From: Basidiobolus meristosporus CBS 931.73
Lineage: Eukaryota > Basidiobolomycota > Basidiobolomycetes > Basidiobolales > Basidiobolaceae
Direction of reading: 5' to 3'
NCBI GenBank assembly: GCA_002104905.1
Contig: MCFE01000329.1
Location: forward strand, 1 to 64,000
Length of the DNA stretch: 64,000 bases
The position numbers and the translations under genes were made by a program. Below, one piece after another: positions 53,284 to 63,456 of this stretch (positions within the stretch are counted from its first letter, which is position 1; each line of letters begins with the position of its first letter). Below the pieces are notes generated by a model. That model searched no databases and was not told where the DNA came from. It worked only from the letters and a program-made list of their open reading frames with translations.

Positions 53284-54693
53284 ATGGCAAACACCGATAT
53301 TTTAGAACAGTTAGAGCAGCTCAAGTACTTCTTGGCCACAGCCCCCGCCAATTGGAGATCAGAGCAGGCCATCCGGAAATTCATGCTTCCCAATGGCGAA
53401 TATGTTTCCTGCATCCTGTGGAAGAACCTCTTTCATATCACAGGCACCGACATAGTAAGGTGCTTGGTGTTTCGGTTCCAGGCGTTCGGACGCCCTGTCA
53501 AAAACATCAAAAAGTTCGAAGAGGGGATCTTCAGTGATCTTCGTAATTTGAAACCTGGCATCGATGCGACTCTTGAGGAGCCCAGGTCGGAATTCCTGGA
53601 GATGCTCTACAAAAACAACTGCATCCGAACCCAAAAGAAACAAAAAGTCTTCTATTGGTATTCGGTGCCACATGATCGACTCTTCATGGATGCCCTCGAG
53701 AGAGACCTGAAGCGGGAAGCCTTGGGTGCTGAGCCAACCACGGTCCCGCTGAATTCTCAACAATCGAATCCTTATCCCTTGGTAGCCTCTTCCCCATCAT
53801 CGTTCCATTACTCTGCTCTGAGCGTGGACCCCGAGTCGGTGAGCAACCCCGAGCTTGCAAACAGCTCTTTTGCTGGTCAGGTTCCGAGGACCTGTGGGGA
53901 GTTTGTGCAGGAAACATCTACTGAGCAAGATCTCCTGAATGCGATAGATCAGTCCATGGATAGCTGGATATCCTCAGGCACCTGCACCAACTCGTCACTT
54001 GTCAACCAGGTAGACCCCTCAGGTGAGTTTGAGCCATCGAGCACCAGTACCATTGGCTATCCCGCCAAGCAATACACCCCTGATACTCCAAGTTCGTTGA
54101 GCCAAAGCAGCAATTTCTTTCCTACGCCTGAGCCATCCTTCACAAGATACAATGACGAGGAGCATGCCAAGTCCGATTTGGAAAGAGAGGATTTGCTACT
54201 GAGTGCAGCCTTTTCCAGCCACGAGTTTCCGCTCAGCCATTCAGATCTCCAGTTCCCGGTGGATGTCTTTCCCACGCTTCCCATGAACCCAGTCTTCAAC
54301 ATGCTCCATGGGCTTGAGGGATCCCCCAGCTATAAGCAGCGCAGAAAGAACATGATCTTAAATCAAGGAGCCTGGGGAAGCCCGTATCCCAACCCTTACA
54401 TGAGTCTGAATTCGGCAGACTTGAGGAAAGAAGCAAGGTCCCCTCATTCAAGGTCAGAACTCTACTCCAGGAAACTCAGAGGCTATGACCAAAGATACGC
54501 CAGCAACTTCGCCGATACCAAGCCATTCGTATGCCCGATGGAGAACTGCAACCAAGGCTTCTCACAGTTGGACCAATTTCATCAGCACCTACGGACACAC
54601 ACTGATGAGACATTCACTGTCACCTCCCCAGCATCGAATATACTCCTGAATGAGCTGGATTTGGGCGACTCGACCTCGCCTCTACTATTGTAA
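53284..54693 (+). CDS. Ste12-like transcription factor
   Basis: 469 aa, single exon, ATG at 53284. The N-terminal STE domain (about residues 5-150) is clear: LEQLKYFLATAPANW, FMLPNGEYVSCILWKNLFHI, TGTDIVRCLVFRFQAFGRPV, KKFEEGIFSDLRNLKPGIDA and KKQKVFYWYSVPHDRLFMDA. The middle is Ser/Pro-rich. A C2H2 finger lies at residues 417-437 (VCPMENCNQGFSQLDQFHQH, then LRTH). Ste12 factors act at the end of MAP-kinase pathways controlling mating and invasive growth. Filamentous fungi usually carry two adjacent fingers; only one is visible here, and the sequence after LRTHTDE is not a finger. The protein is also shorter than usual (often 600-700 aa). I see no splice site that would restore a second finger. 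Confidence 0.92.
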   Translation: MANTDILEQLEQLKYFLATAPANWRSEQAIRKFMLPNGEYVSCILWKNLFHITGTDIVRCLVFRFQAFGRPVKNIKKFEEGIFSDLRNLKPGIDATLEEPRSEFLEMLYKNNCIRTQKKQKVFYWYSVPHDRLFMDALERDLKREALGAEPTTVPLNSQQSNPYPLVASSPSSFHYSALSVDPESVSNPELANSSFAGQVPRTCGEFVQETSTEQDLLNAIDQSMDSWISSGTCTNSSLVNQVDPSGEFEPSSTSTIGYPAKQYTPDTPSSLSQSSNFFPTPEPSFTRYNDEEHAKSDLEREDLLLSAAFSSHEFPLSHSDLQFPVDVFPTLPMNPVFNMLHGLEGSPSYKQRRKNMILNQGAWGSPYPNPYMSLNSADLRKEARSPHSRSELYSRKLRGYDQRYASNFADTKPFVCPMENCNQGFSQLDQFHQHLRTHTDETFTVTSPASNILLNELDLGDSTSPLLL

Positions 54694-54844
54694 TCCACCT
54701 CACACACCATCCCGCCCTTTTTGATGTATATACCGTTTAGATAGTCTAGGTTTGATTGATTCATTCATGCTAGTAGAGTAGTTAATTTACCTGAATAAAT
54801 TGCTTAATTATGAGAAAATTCCCATCCACTGCCTTTCTCTGCGA

Positions 54845-55964
54845 ATGTCACTCAACTCCCTAAAAATCGTACCTGAGGAAGAGTATGCCAAACTGCTCTC
54901 CGACTTGGACTTGCCACTGGAGCCCAAGCCCATCCAGACCTTGTTCCCCGAACCCTCCCCTTCCGCCGAAACGGTTCCCTTGCGAGTCGAACCGCAGCCC
55001 GGCTTTATTGTAAGAACGGTCACCTCTTCGAAGAGTAGGGCGTTCCCCTTGAACCATTCTATCTTCATCAACGTTTGCCACTCCCCCGAATTCCCCAAGC
55101 CCCCCGCGGTCACCGAAGAAGAGATCCAAAAGGCGCTGAACGCCGATGCCACCACGAAATATCAGATCCCCTTGAGCCTTACGGAACCAAGAGTCGACAC
55201 CGATGGTGAATACTTCACTCATTTATTTTCGAACCACTTGTGGAAGACAATGGGATTCTTATTAAATATGTATCGCCCTTCTGATAGATGGAAAATCTTG
55301 CTTGGTTTTTGACGCGTGTATCCACAGTGAGCCTTATCAAAGGGCCTGCCAAGATTTTGATTTTCGACTGTATGTGATAGAGTTGGCCATAGAGTGGGTG
55401 GAAGAGAAGAACCAACTCACGTTGAGACGAGGTAGGTCCCTCTCGAACTGAAACCCGGCTGGGGCTTATCTATTCACACTCCCCGCTTCAAACAGAATTC
55501 ACTCTTCCTCCTGGTGGCTCCAAGGGTCAACTAGCCCCTCACACCATCCCGGTATTAAAAGAAGCCCCAATCACAGAATTCGACTCGGCTCGCCAGCAGA
55601 CGACGAAAAAGCCCCAACCTGCCCCGAAGGCTGGGTCGATCCGAGTGCCGGAGTATCGGCTTCAGGAGCTCCCTGGTTTGTCCGGCCCTTCGAAGCAACT
55701 TCACCTCTCCGTTATGCTCCCCGACTTGGTAGACTCCCCTTCACCGTGCACGCCATAACCCCTCACTAACGTCCCTCCCTGCAGGTCAATACGAAAACCA
55801 CGACCCTGGACATTGAGCCTGAACAGCTGATCTTAGACACGCCAAACATGTACCATTTGGAGGTTCCCTTCCCTTACACTATAGACATCACACAGGGCAG
55901 AGCGTTGTTTAGCAGAAATAGCAAAGTGCTAAAAGTCATGTTGCATAGGCTGGAACAGGAATGA
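54845..55964 (+). CDS. PIH1 domain protein, R2TP chaperone complex
   Basis: Four exons: 54845-55205, 55288-55431, 55496-55728, 55785-55964; 305 aa. The PIH1 domain is clear: PGFIVRTVTSSKSRAFPLNH, IFINVCHSPEFPKPPAVTEE, YQIPLSLTEPRVDTDDGKSC, then LVFDACIHSEPY and FRLYVIELAIEWVEEKNQL. The C-terminal part is a CS-like fold: VPEYRLQELPGLSGPSKQLH and LDIEPEQLILDTPNMYHLEV. PIH1/NOP17 with Rvb1, Rvb2 and Tah1 forms R2TP, which with Hsp90 assembles box C/D snoRNPs and PIKK complexes. The first intron falls within DTD/DGK, giving the expected TDDGK. Length fits the family. Confidence 0.93.
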
Positions 55965-56225
55965 AAAAGACCATCCACTCTCCACTCTCCACTCTCCACT
56001 CCCCCACTTGCCAATAAATCCACTCGGCCAACGAAAAGATGAACAAATTAAACAACACCTTAAACCAGATCCGGACCGGGTGGCACGGTCGATCTGGGAT
56101 GCGAGGGGAAATCACTTTTTTTTTCCACAAAATTTCTTTACTTGATTTTTTTCCCAGTAGATATCGGCCAACCCAGCGGTACCATACTGCTATTCTTCTC
56201 CGAAGCTTGCCAACACCCACCCACT
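55965..56225. other. Intergenic region with CTCCACT microsatellite
   Basis: A tandem CTCCACT repeat (about 55975-56001) lies just after the PIH1 stop. A T-run lies at 56117-56124. The rest is the GRWD1 promoter/leader; no TATA box seen. Confidence 0.55.
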
Positions 56226-57823
56226 ATGTCCAAAAGAGAAGCCCCGGATTTCGAGGAACCCGAGAACAAGACCTCCATCTTGGAGAACGGCAAGGCCGCC
56301 ATCAAGGGCGAGAACGGAGACGTCGAGATGGGCGAGTTCGAGGATAACTGGGAAGACGAGATAGAGTCGGAGGAAGATGTGATCGATGGAGAGGAACAAG
56401 AAGGTATTTGAGGTTCTGTTGCTTGTATCGGGGGCGAAAGGTTTCGTGGCTCGGTGTGCTAAACGTCCCCCTTTCTCACCAAGGTATGGAGGTTGACGAG
56501 GAGGAGGAGGAGGAAAAGGAGCCCGAGGTTCAGGTCTACCTGCCCGGTCAAACCATGGAGAAGGACGAGGTTCTTGAGGTCGACAACTCCGCCTACCACA
56601 TGCTCCACACGATGACGGTCAAATGGCCTTGCCTGAGTTTCGACATCTTGCACGACAACCTTGGCGAGAACAGAAACACCGTAAGTCTTGATTCTTCTCT
56701 CCCGGCGTACGCGTAACGGACGTCTAACGAACGAATTCTTTCCCCACCTGTCTAGTACCCTGCCACTTCCTACCTCGTCACTGGCACCCAGGCGGACCGG
56801 GCCAAGAACAACGAGTTGATCGTGATGAAGATGTCCCAGCTCTGCAAAACCATCCACGACAACGATGACTCGGACGCTGAGGACTCGGACGACGATGTTG
56901 ACGATGACCCGATTCTCGAGACCAAGAGCGTCAAGCACGTTGGCGGCGTCAACCGAGTCAGAGCCATGCCGCAACCCGGAAACCAGATCGTTGCCACCTG
57001 GGCTGAGACTGGTAAGGTGCATATCTGGGATGTAGCCCCATTGGTCAACGCCTTGGATTCTCCGGGAGCCACCATTCCTCAGCACGCCATGCAGCCCATC
57101 TACACCGTTGGCAGTCATTCAGTGGAGGGATTCGCCATGGACTGGTCGGAAACGGTCACCGGCAGACTCCTCACCGGTGACTTCAACAAGAACATCTACC
57201 TCACCAACCCAGCCGAGAGCACCTTCCTCCCCGACATGGTTCCGTTCCACGGACACACCTCCTCCATCGAGGATATCCAGTGGTCGCCCAACCAGAAGAG
57301 CGTGTTTGCCAGTTGCTCCGCCGATCAGACCGTGCGCATCTGGGATGTCAAGAACAAGAAGAAGGATGTCTTCTCCATCAAGGCCCACGACGCCGACGTC
57401 AACGTCATCTCCTGGAACAGAAAGGTCAACTACCTCCTGGCGTCCGGCTCGGACGACGGCGTATTCAGCATCTGGGACATGCGTACCTTCTCCAACCAAA
57501 CCACCCCCACCCCTGTGGCCACCTTCAAGTGGCATTCCGCCCCCATTACATCGATCGAATGGCATCCTCACGAGGAGTCGGTGCTCGGCGTAGCCGGAGC
57601 CGACGACCAAGTGACCATCTGGGACTTGTCTGTCGAGCAGGATGCCGAAGAAGAGGGAGGAGTGATCATGCAAGAGAACGGCATGCAAGTGCCACCCCAA
57701 CTTCTGTTCATCCACCAAGGACAGAACGACATCAAGGAGATCCATTGGCACAAGCAAATCCCCGGCTGCATGGTGAGCACCGCCGGGTCCGGATTCAACA
57801 TCTTCAAGACCATCTCCGTGTAG
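56226..57823 (+). CDS. RRB1: GRWD1/RRB1, WD40 ribosome-assembly factor
   Basis: Three exons: 56226-56403, 56484-56680, 56756-57823; 480 aa. The N-terminus is very acidic (GEFEDNWEDEIESEEDVIDG, then EVDEEEEEEKEPEVQVYLPG). Next comes the CAF1C_H4-binding-type segment VDNSAYHMLHTMTVKWPCLS FDIL. WD repeats follow, including NRVRAMPQPGNQIVATWAET, GFAMDWSETVTGRLLTGDFN, HTSSIEDIQWSPNQKSVFAS, CSADQTVRIWDVKNKKKDVF, SIEWHPHEESVLGVAGADDQ and the closing HWHKQIPGCMVSTAGSGFNI. The family escorts newly made ribosomal protein L3 to pre-60S particles in the nucleolus. Length and layout match yeast Rrb1 and human GRWD1. Strong GC-biased codon use compared with the WD40 scaffold gene suggests high expression. 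Confidence 0.95.
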
Positions 57824-58148
57824 AACGCCCTCCCCCAAGCATTTGTTTCCATTAGTCCAACTACCTTAGAGGAAACAGATCCCATCTTGTCACCCAATCT
57901 TCCTGCGCTTATTATAAGAATAATTCGAGATTAATATCAGCGATCGATTTTGAATTGCTGGTTGTTCATGGCTCTTCCTTGTGAGTTAACTATAAATAAA
58001 CCCCCCAATATGCACCGAGCCCCCGCGAGCGGCTATTTCCCCTCGTCGACCAATCGACCGCCATCCCCTATATTACCCCGGCTCGCCCGGTGCCCAGAAA
58101 TAACCACCGGATCGGCGAGCGGTGGATATAATTACAACGGACGCTGGG
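57824..58148. other. Intergenic region, GRWD1 3' end and next promoter
   Basis: AT-rich downstream part, then GC-rich sequence. A palindrome-like block CGGATCGGCGAGCGG lies near 58111. No gene seen. Confidence 0.4.
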
Positions 58149-58155
58149 TATAAAT
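58149..58155 (+). promoter_or_regulatory. TATA box
   Basis: TATAAAT, 41 bp before the ATG at 58196. Confidence 0.55.
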
Positions 58156-58195
58156 CCCCGTCGGGGCCGTTGTGCTGCCAAGGAATTAGTCTAAC

Positions 58196-58912
58196 ATGCG
58201 TCTCTTTAGCTTTTATACCACGCTGCTGGCCCTGTCGGTCTCGGTGAGATGCCAGTCGGTATCCAGCGATATCGTCCCGGCCACCACCCTCGTGAATGTG
58301 GTTAGTGGGTCGACGGTGTCGCTCGTTCTGCCCGGGGAAACCATCCTCGTGACCATGAGTCAGTTGTCGATGAGCACTAGCGCACCGCCTACTAGCGCCG
58401 CCTCCATTAGCCCGTCCAGTACAAGCCAAGCCACCTCCACTGCCACCACCAGTAGTACAAGCTCGTCTACGAGCTCCTCTGCAAGCTCCTCATCCTCACC
58501 AACGTCCACCATGGGCGTCAGTAGCACCGGCGGATCGGCCGCCACTTCCCCCGCCAAGTGTATCCCGGTCACCAAAACCTACGAGAAGTGTCCGCCACCG
58601 ACCCCGACTCACGACGATTGCGACGACGACGACAACGACCACGACGAGGATGATGATGACTGCGACGACGATGGGGATGATGGTGATGATGACGGCGATG
58701 ATTGTGACGACGACGACGACGATGGTGACAATGGTGACGATGGTGACGGTGATGACTGTGACGATCAGCCAGGGAAGGAGTGCACCCATGGAACGTATAT
58801 TTGTGACGGCAATGATTTAAGACAGTGTGTCAATGGATACTGGAAATACAAAAAATGTAGCCACGACACGTGTTGTCAGAGTATTAGTGACCGTCGAGTG
58901 ATTTGTGCGTAA
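58196..58912 (+). CDS. Secreted Asp/Cys-rich protein with CBM19-like tail
   Basis: 238 aa, single exon. A signal peptide fits residues 1-20 (MRLFSFYTTLLALSVSVRC). A Ser/Thr-rich stretch (about 60-125) should be heavily O-glycosylated. Residues about 139-192 are almost only Asp with Gly and regularly placed Cys (DDCDDDDNDHDEDDDDCDDD). The last 40 residues (CTHGTYICDGNDLRQCVNGY and WKYKKCSHDTCCQ) have the CBM19 pattern Y-x-C-D-G-x-x-L-x-x-C-x-x-G-x-W, a chitin-binding module. No catalytic domain is present. Likely a wall- or chitin-associated protein; the acidic block may bind calcium or other cations (inference). The acidic tract is encoded by GAY-repeat DNA, a setting for slippage. Confidence 0.8.
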   Translation: MRLFSFYTTLLALSVSVRCQSVSSDIVPATTLVNVVSGSTVSLVLPGETILVTMSQLSMSTSAPPTSAASISPSSTSQATSTATTSSTSSSTSSSASSSSSPTSTMGVSSTGGSAATSPAKCIPVTKTYEKCPPPTPTHDDCDDDDNDHDEDDDDCDDDGDDGDDDGDDCDDDDDDGDNGDDGDGDDCDDQPGKECTHGTYICDGNDLRQCVNGYWKYKKCSHDTCCQSISDRRVICA

Positions 58913-59204
58913 TATGAAGTGAAATAAAACCGAGCGATTTCCACAGAACATCCACCCCACCAGATTCTCTGCACCGCCCACGGCAACGTGCGTCACTCGC
59001 GCCAGGCCAAATGATGGCTGCCCTGTCGGATTGGCTCGCGCCGGGGCGATTGGCATACCACCGCAGGTAGAAATCCATGATTGATCTCGACCTATATTAT
59101 GGGCGATTTTTTGGTGGCGAGGGTGGGGAATCCGGAAATTTTCTTCGCTCTGGCCAGATTGTTGTTCGACGTACTTCTCACCAAGGTTCGAAGACAAGTG
59201 TAAG
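58913..59204. other. Intergenic region
   Basis: Between the secreted protein and mtSSB genes. No TATA box or other gene seen. Confidence 0.4.
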
Positions 59205-60065
59205 ATGCAGTTCGCCAGATTCACCCCACTAGTACGAAATGTCGCCGCTCGTGTAAGTCCCCCGGAATACCCCCCCGGTTTCCGCCTCCTAGGACGCTCC
59301 CGGGATGTACGAAACCTGAGCTAACTCCACTTTATTACAGGCGCCCCTCCGCGCCAGTCTCAGACAGATGAGTAAGCTGATCTCCACCCGATTGTAAACT
59401 AGAAGCCCTCGTGTTTGGTCGCGATTTAACCGAGGTATTCCCCCAACTTAGGTCAACTTCCCTCGCTCAACAAAGTGATCTTGATGGGCCAGGCATCCTA
59501 CCCCAAGATCAGAGACCTGCCAAGCGGTGGTCGTGTAGTGGATTTCATGCTTTCCACCACCCACCCCTCCAACAACGAAGGTATCCCCCACCACCTGGTC
59601 TATTACGAACACCCGCTCGAGCAAACGCCAACCCACCCGTTCTTTTTATTTAGAAAAGACAACCGTGCGCTACCACAAGGTCAAGTCCTACAACAGCGCC
59701 GTCGCCGACATGGTGAACGAGCGCCTAGGAGACAGGTGAGTCGTATCTCCTCTCGACATATCGGGCCCGGTCCAGTGTCCAGGATACCGGTTGCTCACCA
59801 AACTGTTTCTTAGCCAACACACTACGGTCTACGTTGAAGGATCCTTGGCTACCAGGCGCTATGTAGACAGAAATGGGGAAACCCGTTACGACACCTTTGT
59901 TTACGGAGGTAATTAATCGCATTGGCTGAACCCCTCCCCTCTCCTAGGATCCTAATATTAAGTTGACCGATTTTAGACAAGGTGGTGTTCTTACCACTTA
60001 AAGATTCTGAATCCCATGAGCCCGCTCCTCAGCATGGGGAGGAGCCTACCCCCGAAGGCTGGTAA
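59205..60065 (+). CDS. Mitochondrial single-stranded DNA-binding protein (RIM1/mtSSB)
   Basis: Six exons: 59205-59252, 59341-59371, 59452-59580, 59654-59735, 59814-59908, 59977-60065; 157 aa. The N-terminus MQFARFTPLVRNVAARAPLR is a mitochondrial targeting peptide. The OB-fold follows: LNKVILMGQASYPKIRDLPS, GGRVVDFMLSTTH, TTVRYHKVKSYNSAVADMVN, then TVYVEGSLATRRYVDRNGET and YDTFVYGDKVVFLP. This is the SSB order (LNKVxLxG, then F-x-L/S-x-T, then YxEG, then D). mtSSB coats single-stranded mitochondrial DNA during replication. The acidic tail (EEPTPEGW) is typical. Exon 2 is only 31 bp; phases at all five introns agree. Confidence 0.92.
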
Positions 60066-60966
60066 GAAGCAACCTTGGCGACAAATGGAAATAAGATTCA
60101 CAAGATGTATATGTAATAAAGGGATAATCAATCAGGCCCTGCATATTTGGTTAATTTGATAGAGCAAGTCAGCGCTCGTGTCACTGGGACATTCAAGCAC
60201 CATTATCTATCCCCTAAGTTCAAGCTCGAGTTGGTGGGTGGGGGTACAATCGCAACATATCTATGCACCATTAATTACGCCACGGTCGCTGAGAGAGCGC
60301 AAAATCACCCATTCCGGCCATCCTTCATGATGGGATTTTCCTGCATAGCCGCGGCTCCCTCCAACCCAATGTTTCACATCCCGCTCAATGGGAAGAAAGT
60401 AAGCTTATTCCAGGTTAAGCTTCGGCCAGTGTCTCCCGGCCAGATCGATACCGGTTTGCCCACGCATGCAATCATATTGAACATCAAGAAACCAATATCC
60501 GTCGGCGCATCGAGATGTCGTACGTGAATAGTTTGCCCAGGTTGGCGTGAGTGCAGACGACTTGTTCCTGTGCAATGGCAACCAATTTAGATCCTCCGGA
60601 TCTCGGGGCGATGATTGGTCGGGATCAATTGATTTAGTGAATGGCTCCTTGTGACACGCAGCAGCAGACAAGGTTAGTTTTGACCTCCGTCAGGTAAGGT
60701 TTCGTAGGGAATTCGCTACCAAGGCGCGCCCACCAGTTACACCGTCTCAAATGGATTTCCTGAGGCTGTCGATTTGGTTGGTTACTAGTGGAATTGATTC
60801 CCCTCTGACGAACTTGATTCCTAAAGCATCGACTAACACTCCATTGACTTATTTGACCATTTGCCAACCTCTGGTGCATTGATTTGGAAAATCATCTGAT
60901 GGTTTCCATGCTGCCACTTAAACCTGTTCTGGGGTTGGTTGCAGCGATTGAGTTTTCTATGGAACG
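60066..60966. other. Intergenic region, mtSSB 3' end to glycosyltransferase promoter
   Basis: A plus-strand open frame at 60147-60527 lacks an ATG; a TAG directly before AGCAAGTC could be an intron acceptor. Its first ~55 codons (LIEQVSARVTGTFKHHYLSP and KFKLELVGGGTIATYL) look protein-like, but I cannot name it. The remainder shows no gene. Confidence 0.35.
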
Positions 60967-60973
60967 TATATAA
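60967..60973 (+). promoter_or_regulatory. TATA box
   Basis: TATATAA, about 70 bp before the ATG at 61042. Confidence 0.5.
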
Positions 60974-61041
60974 CCGGCATAATTGTCTCTGGTGCAGATG
61001 TGCACATCTACCTTTAGTTTCCATCCCCTCCGACCCACACC

Positions 61042-62636
61042 ATGCGAAGACTCCATGTATCGCTGATCATTCTGTTCATAGTCGCTGGCTACTTCTACTT
61101 CAAGTCCCCTTCACATGTGGATGAGGCTGTGTCCCCCCCAGAATCCGACCTTAGCCAGATCCCACTGGGCCCGACAAGTACTGGCTACGACCTGGTGGTG
61201 CTCATCAATTCGGAGACCGCCGACTTCGACAACCGCCAACTCTTGCGCAGGGAGTTGTTCAACCTGCCCAACAACCTGACCCCTTGCCGTCAGCTCAATG
61301 GCCGGATCCATTACAAGTTCTTCATCACCCAGGGCAACGTCAGGAGCGAGCTGCTGCGTCGATTGAGATCGGAGATTATGGAGTATGACGATATCGTTGC
61401 TCTTCCCCGCATGCCTACATGGGAAAAGGAGCTCGCTATGCTCCAATGGGTAAGTTTATCACCAGGTCTCAAGTGAGGCGAGCATCCCATTAACCAAACA
61501 ACGCAATCTAGGTGGACTCCGATCAAGGGCCCGAGGAGTATCGCAATGCAATGTTGCTGGACTCCCATACGTACGTCCGATTCGACCAAATCCTGGCCGA
61601 GCTGGACTACATGGCCAAGGAATCCTCGGAGGCCGAGCGCAACCAGCCTATCCTCTGGGGAAGCCTGGAGGCGGAGAGAAACCAAACCCGCGCGGTCATC
61701 CTGGGGGAGAGTCTGGTCGGAGACCTGTTGAACATCCCCGACCTGCTTCCACCCCGTGGATCCGAAGCCTCCATCCTCTCTCACATCTTGGATAACCGGT
61801 CCGACGACCTTGTCTCGCACATCTCTCTCATCAACGACAACCGCTTTGTGGAATGGCCAAACAACCCCTACACGGTGCCCAAGAACTCTCTGGCCATCTC
61901 CATGGTCTACCAGCCCGACGACTTCGCCCGGATCACCGACTGGTTCAAGCCAGAGCAGCCCCAGCTGTGCTCCATGACGCGGCCGGAGAACAGGATCGGA
62001 GTGATCACCAGTAGCTTCATCTACAAGGACAACTGTATGCTGGACGCCAGCATCCCCAGCACCATGAACAAGAGGAGCTACGCGAAGAAGCACGACTACT
62101 CGTTCATCGCTCGGTCGAGCGAGTTTGCCCAGCAGGTATTCCGCGGGCGTCGTATCGTCTGGGGAAAGATTGACGCGATCGAGAAGACCCTCCCGGAGTA
62201 CGACTGGCTGTTCTGGCTCGACATGGATGCGGTGATCATGAACGAGGAGATCCGCGTGGAGGACATCCTGGAGAAGTTCCGACAGGACCTGGGGGATGAG
62301 GAATTCTCCAAGAAGAGCCTCTTCGTGACCAAGCCGAAGCACGACCCCATGATCAATGCGGGGGTCTTCCTTCTCAAGAACTCCGTGTGGTCGTTCGATT
62401 TCCTTCGCGAGGTGCAGCACAGAAAGGAGAACTACAACAGGATCTTTTACGAGCAGCGGGCGATGTGGGAGGTGGCCCAGGAGCCCAAGTGGGCCGAGGG
62501 CGCCCACATCTTCGGCGACTCGAGCGTGTTCAACACCTTCCCCGAAGATTACGTGCCAGGAAACTTTGTGGTACACTTCGCGCCGGCTGGATGTCCCGCG
62601 GAGCAGGTGTTGGGGGCCCTGAGAACCGGCTTATGA
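61042..62636 (+). CDS. Two-domain glycosyltransferase, GT31-like plus GT34
   Basis: Two exons, 61042-61449 and 61512-62636, with a 62-bp GTAAGT...CTAG intron; 510 aa. One membrane anchor near residues 5-20 (HVSLIILFIVAGYFYF) gives type II Golgi topology. Residues about 50-190 follow the GT31 galactosyltransferase pattern: YDLVVLINSETADFDNRQLL RREL, the KFFITQG strand, then EIMEYDDIVAL and a stretch ending MLLDSHTYVRFDQILAEL. The GT31 acidic triplet is replaced by DSH (153-155), so this half may not catalyse. Residues about 291-500 are a GT34 (GMA12/MNN10) domain: IGVITSSFIY, NKRSYAKKHDYSFIA, WGKIDAIEKTLPEYDWLFWL DMDAVIMN (DxD at 373-375), INAGVFLLKN and VVHFAPAGC. GT34 enzymes add galactose or mannose to N-glycans in the Golgi. 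Strong GC-biased codon use. Confidence 0.85.
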
Positions 62637-62837
62637 ACTGGATTTCATCAATCTTAAACTTCATCGATTCCCATTGTGTACATATACTACGATCATTCTA
62701 TCTCACTAATTCGGCTCACGGCACCCTGATTCAATGGGCGCGGACTTCCAATTAATTCATTCGAGAACACTCTGTCTGCTTTATTATTTAATGTATCCAA
62801 ATCCATTGCAATTTCATTAAAATCCAATCAAATCGGT
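62637..62837. other. Convergent intergenic region
   Basis: 200 bp between two converging genes; AT-rich, with AATTTCATT-type sequence. No gene. Confidence 0.4.
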
Positions 62838-63392
62838 TCAGTGCTGAAGATTGTAGGCTAACACGCCGAGCATCCCGTACACGACTGGGTTGGAGCTGAG
62901 CTGGCTACCAGCTGCCCTGACAGAGGTTGCCCTGGCGTCCACAGAGGAGGCTACGCTCGATACCGCATGGGAGGCTGAGCTATAGATGCTTTGGACTGCC
63001 GAGGTGGCGGAGGCAATGACGTTCGAGTTGGAAGAGGCCGCGGCCGGATCCAGCGAGGTTGCGGTGGGTGATATGGTGTTCGTGGCGCGGTGCGCCGCGG
63101 TACCGTCTGCTCCTTTGACACCGTCAGTCCCCGGAGAGGACCCATTGCTAGACACGCAACTTCTCAGGCAAGCAGGGAGATTAGGGTTGCTGCCATCGCA
63201 TTGGCCCACGCACTTCTGAACCTCAGCAGCGGAATCCCCAGTGGGGAAGGTGATACCCAAGCATTGAGCCTTGCAGGAGATATCATTCGTGTCACATTTG
63301 CTCACACACCCAGAAACATCACTGGTGGCGGTCTGGGCCAGGCCAAGGCCGATTAAGGAGGAGATAAGTGTGACAGAGGTAAGGAATTTCAT
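62838..63392 (-). CDS. Eight-cysteine secreted protein with GPI-anchor signal
   Basis: 184 aa from the ATG at 63392 (MKFLTSVTLISSLIGLGLAQ, a clean signal peptide); an ATG 18 bp upstream is possible. The mature N-terminus has eight Cys in a twofold pattern: GCVSKCDTNDISCKAQC, then KCVGQCDGSNPNLPACLRSC, i.e. CX3C-X6-CX3C and CX3C-X9-CX3C. A Ser/Ala/Thr-rich stalk follows, then a C-terminal hydrophobic tail (NPVVYGMLGVLAYNL) fitting a GPI-attachment signal. It is not a canonical CFEM domain, whose spacing differs. Probably a cell-wall or plasma-membrane surface protein. A TATAAA box and tandem CCAAT boxes lie upstream. I do not know a named homologue. Confidence 0.8.
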   Translation of the reverse strand: MKFLTSVTLISSLIGLGLAQTATSDVSGCVSKCDTNDISCKAQCLGITFPTGDSAAEVQKCVGQCDGSNPNLPACLRSCVSSNGSSPGTDGVKGADGTAAHRATNTISPTATSLDPAAASSNSNVIASATSAVQSIYSSASHAVSSVASSVDARATSVRAAGSQLSSNPVVYGMLGVLAYNLQH

Positions 63393-63450
63393 GGCTGAAG
63401 TAAAAAGCATGCAGTTGCAGTGAGCTGAGAACGGAACGGAAGCGGCAGCC

Positions 63451-63456
63451 TTTATA
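63451..63456 (-). promoter_or_regulatory. TATA box
   Basis: TATAAA on the minus strand, about 60 bp before the start at 63392. Confidence 0.6.

Noticed and set aside
56459-57118. 219-codon minus-strand frame over GRWD1 exons 2-3
   Set aside because: Spans two introns of the well-supported plus-strand gene; no domain.
57119-57838. 239-codon minus-strand frame opposite GRWD1
   Set aside because: Shadow of the strongly codon-biased WD40 gene; no motif.
61311-62576. 421-codon open frame opposite the glycosyltransferase
   Set aside because: Antisense shadow of a GC-rich, codon-biased gene; the composition (Val/Leu/His-rich) has no domain, while the plus strand has clear GT34 motifs.
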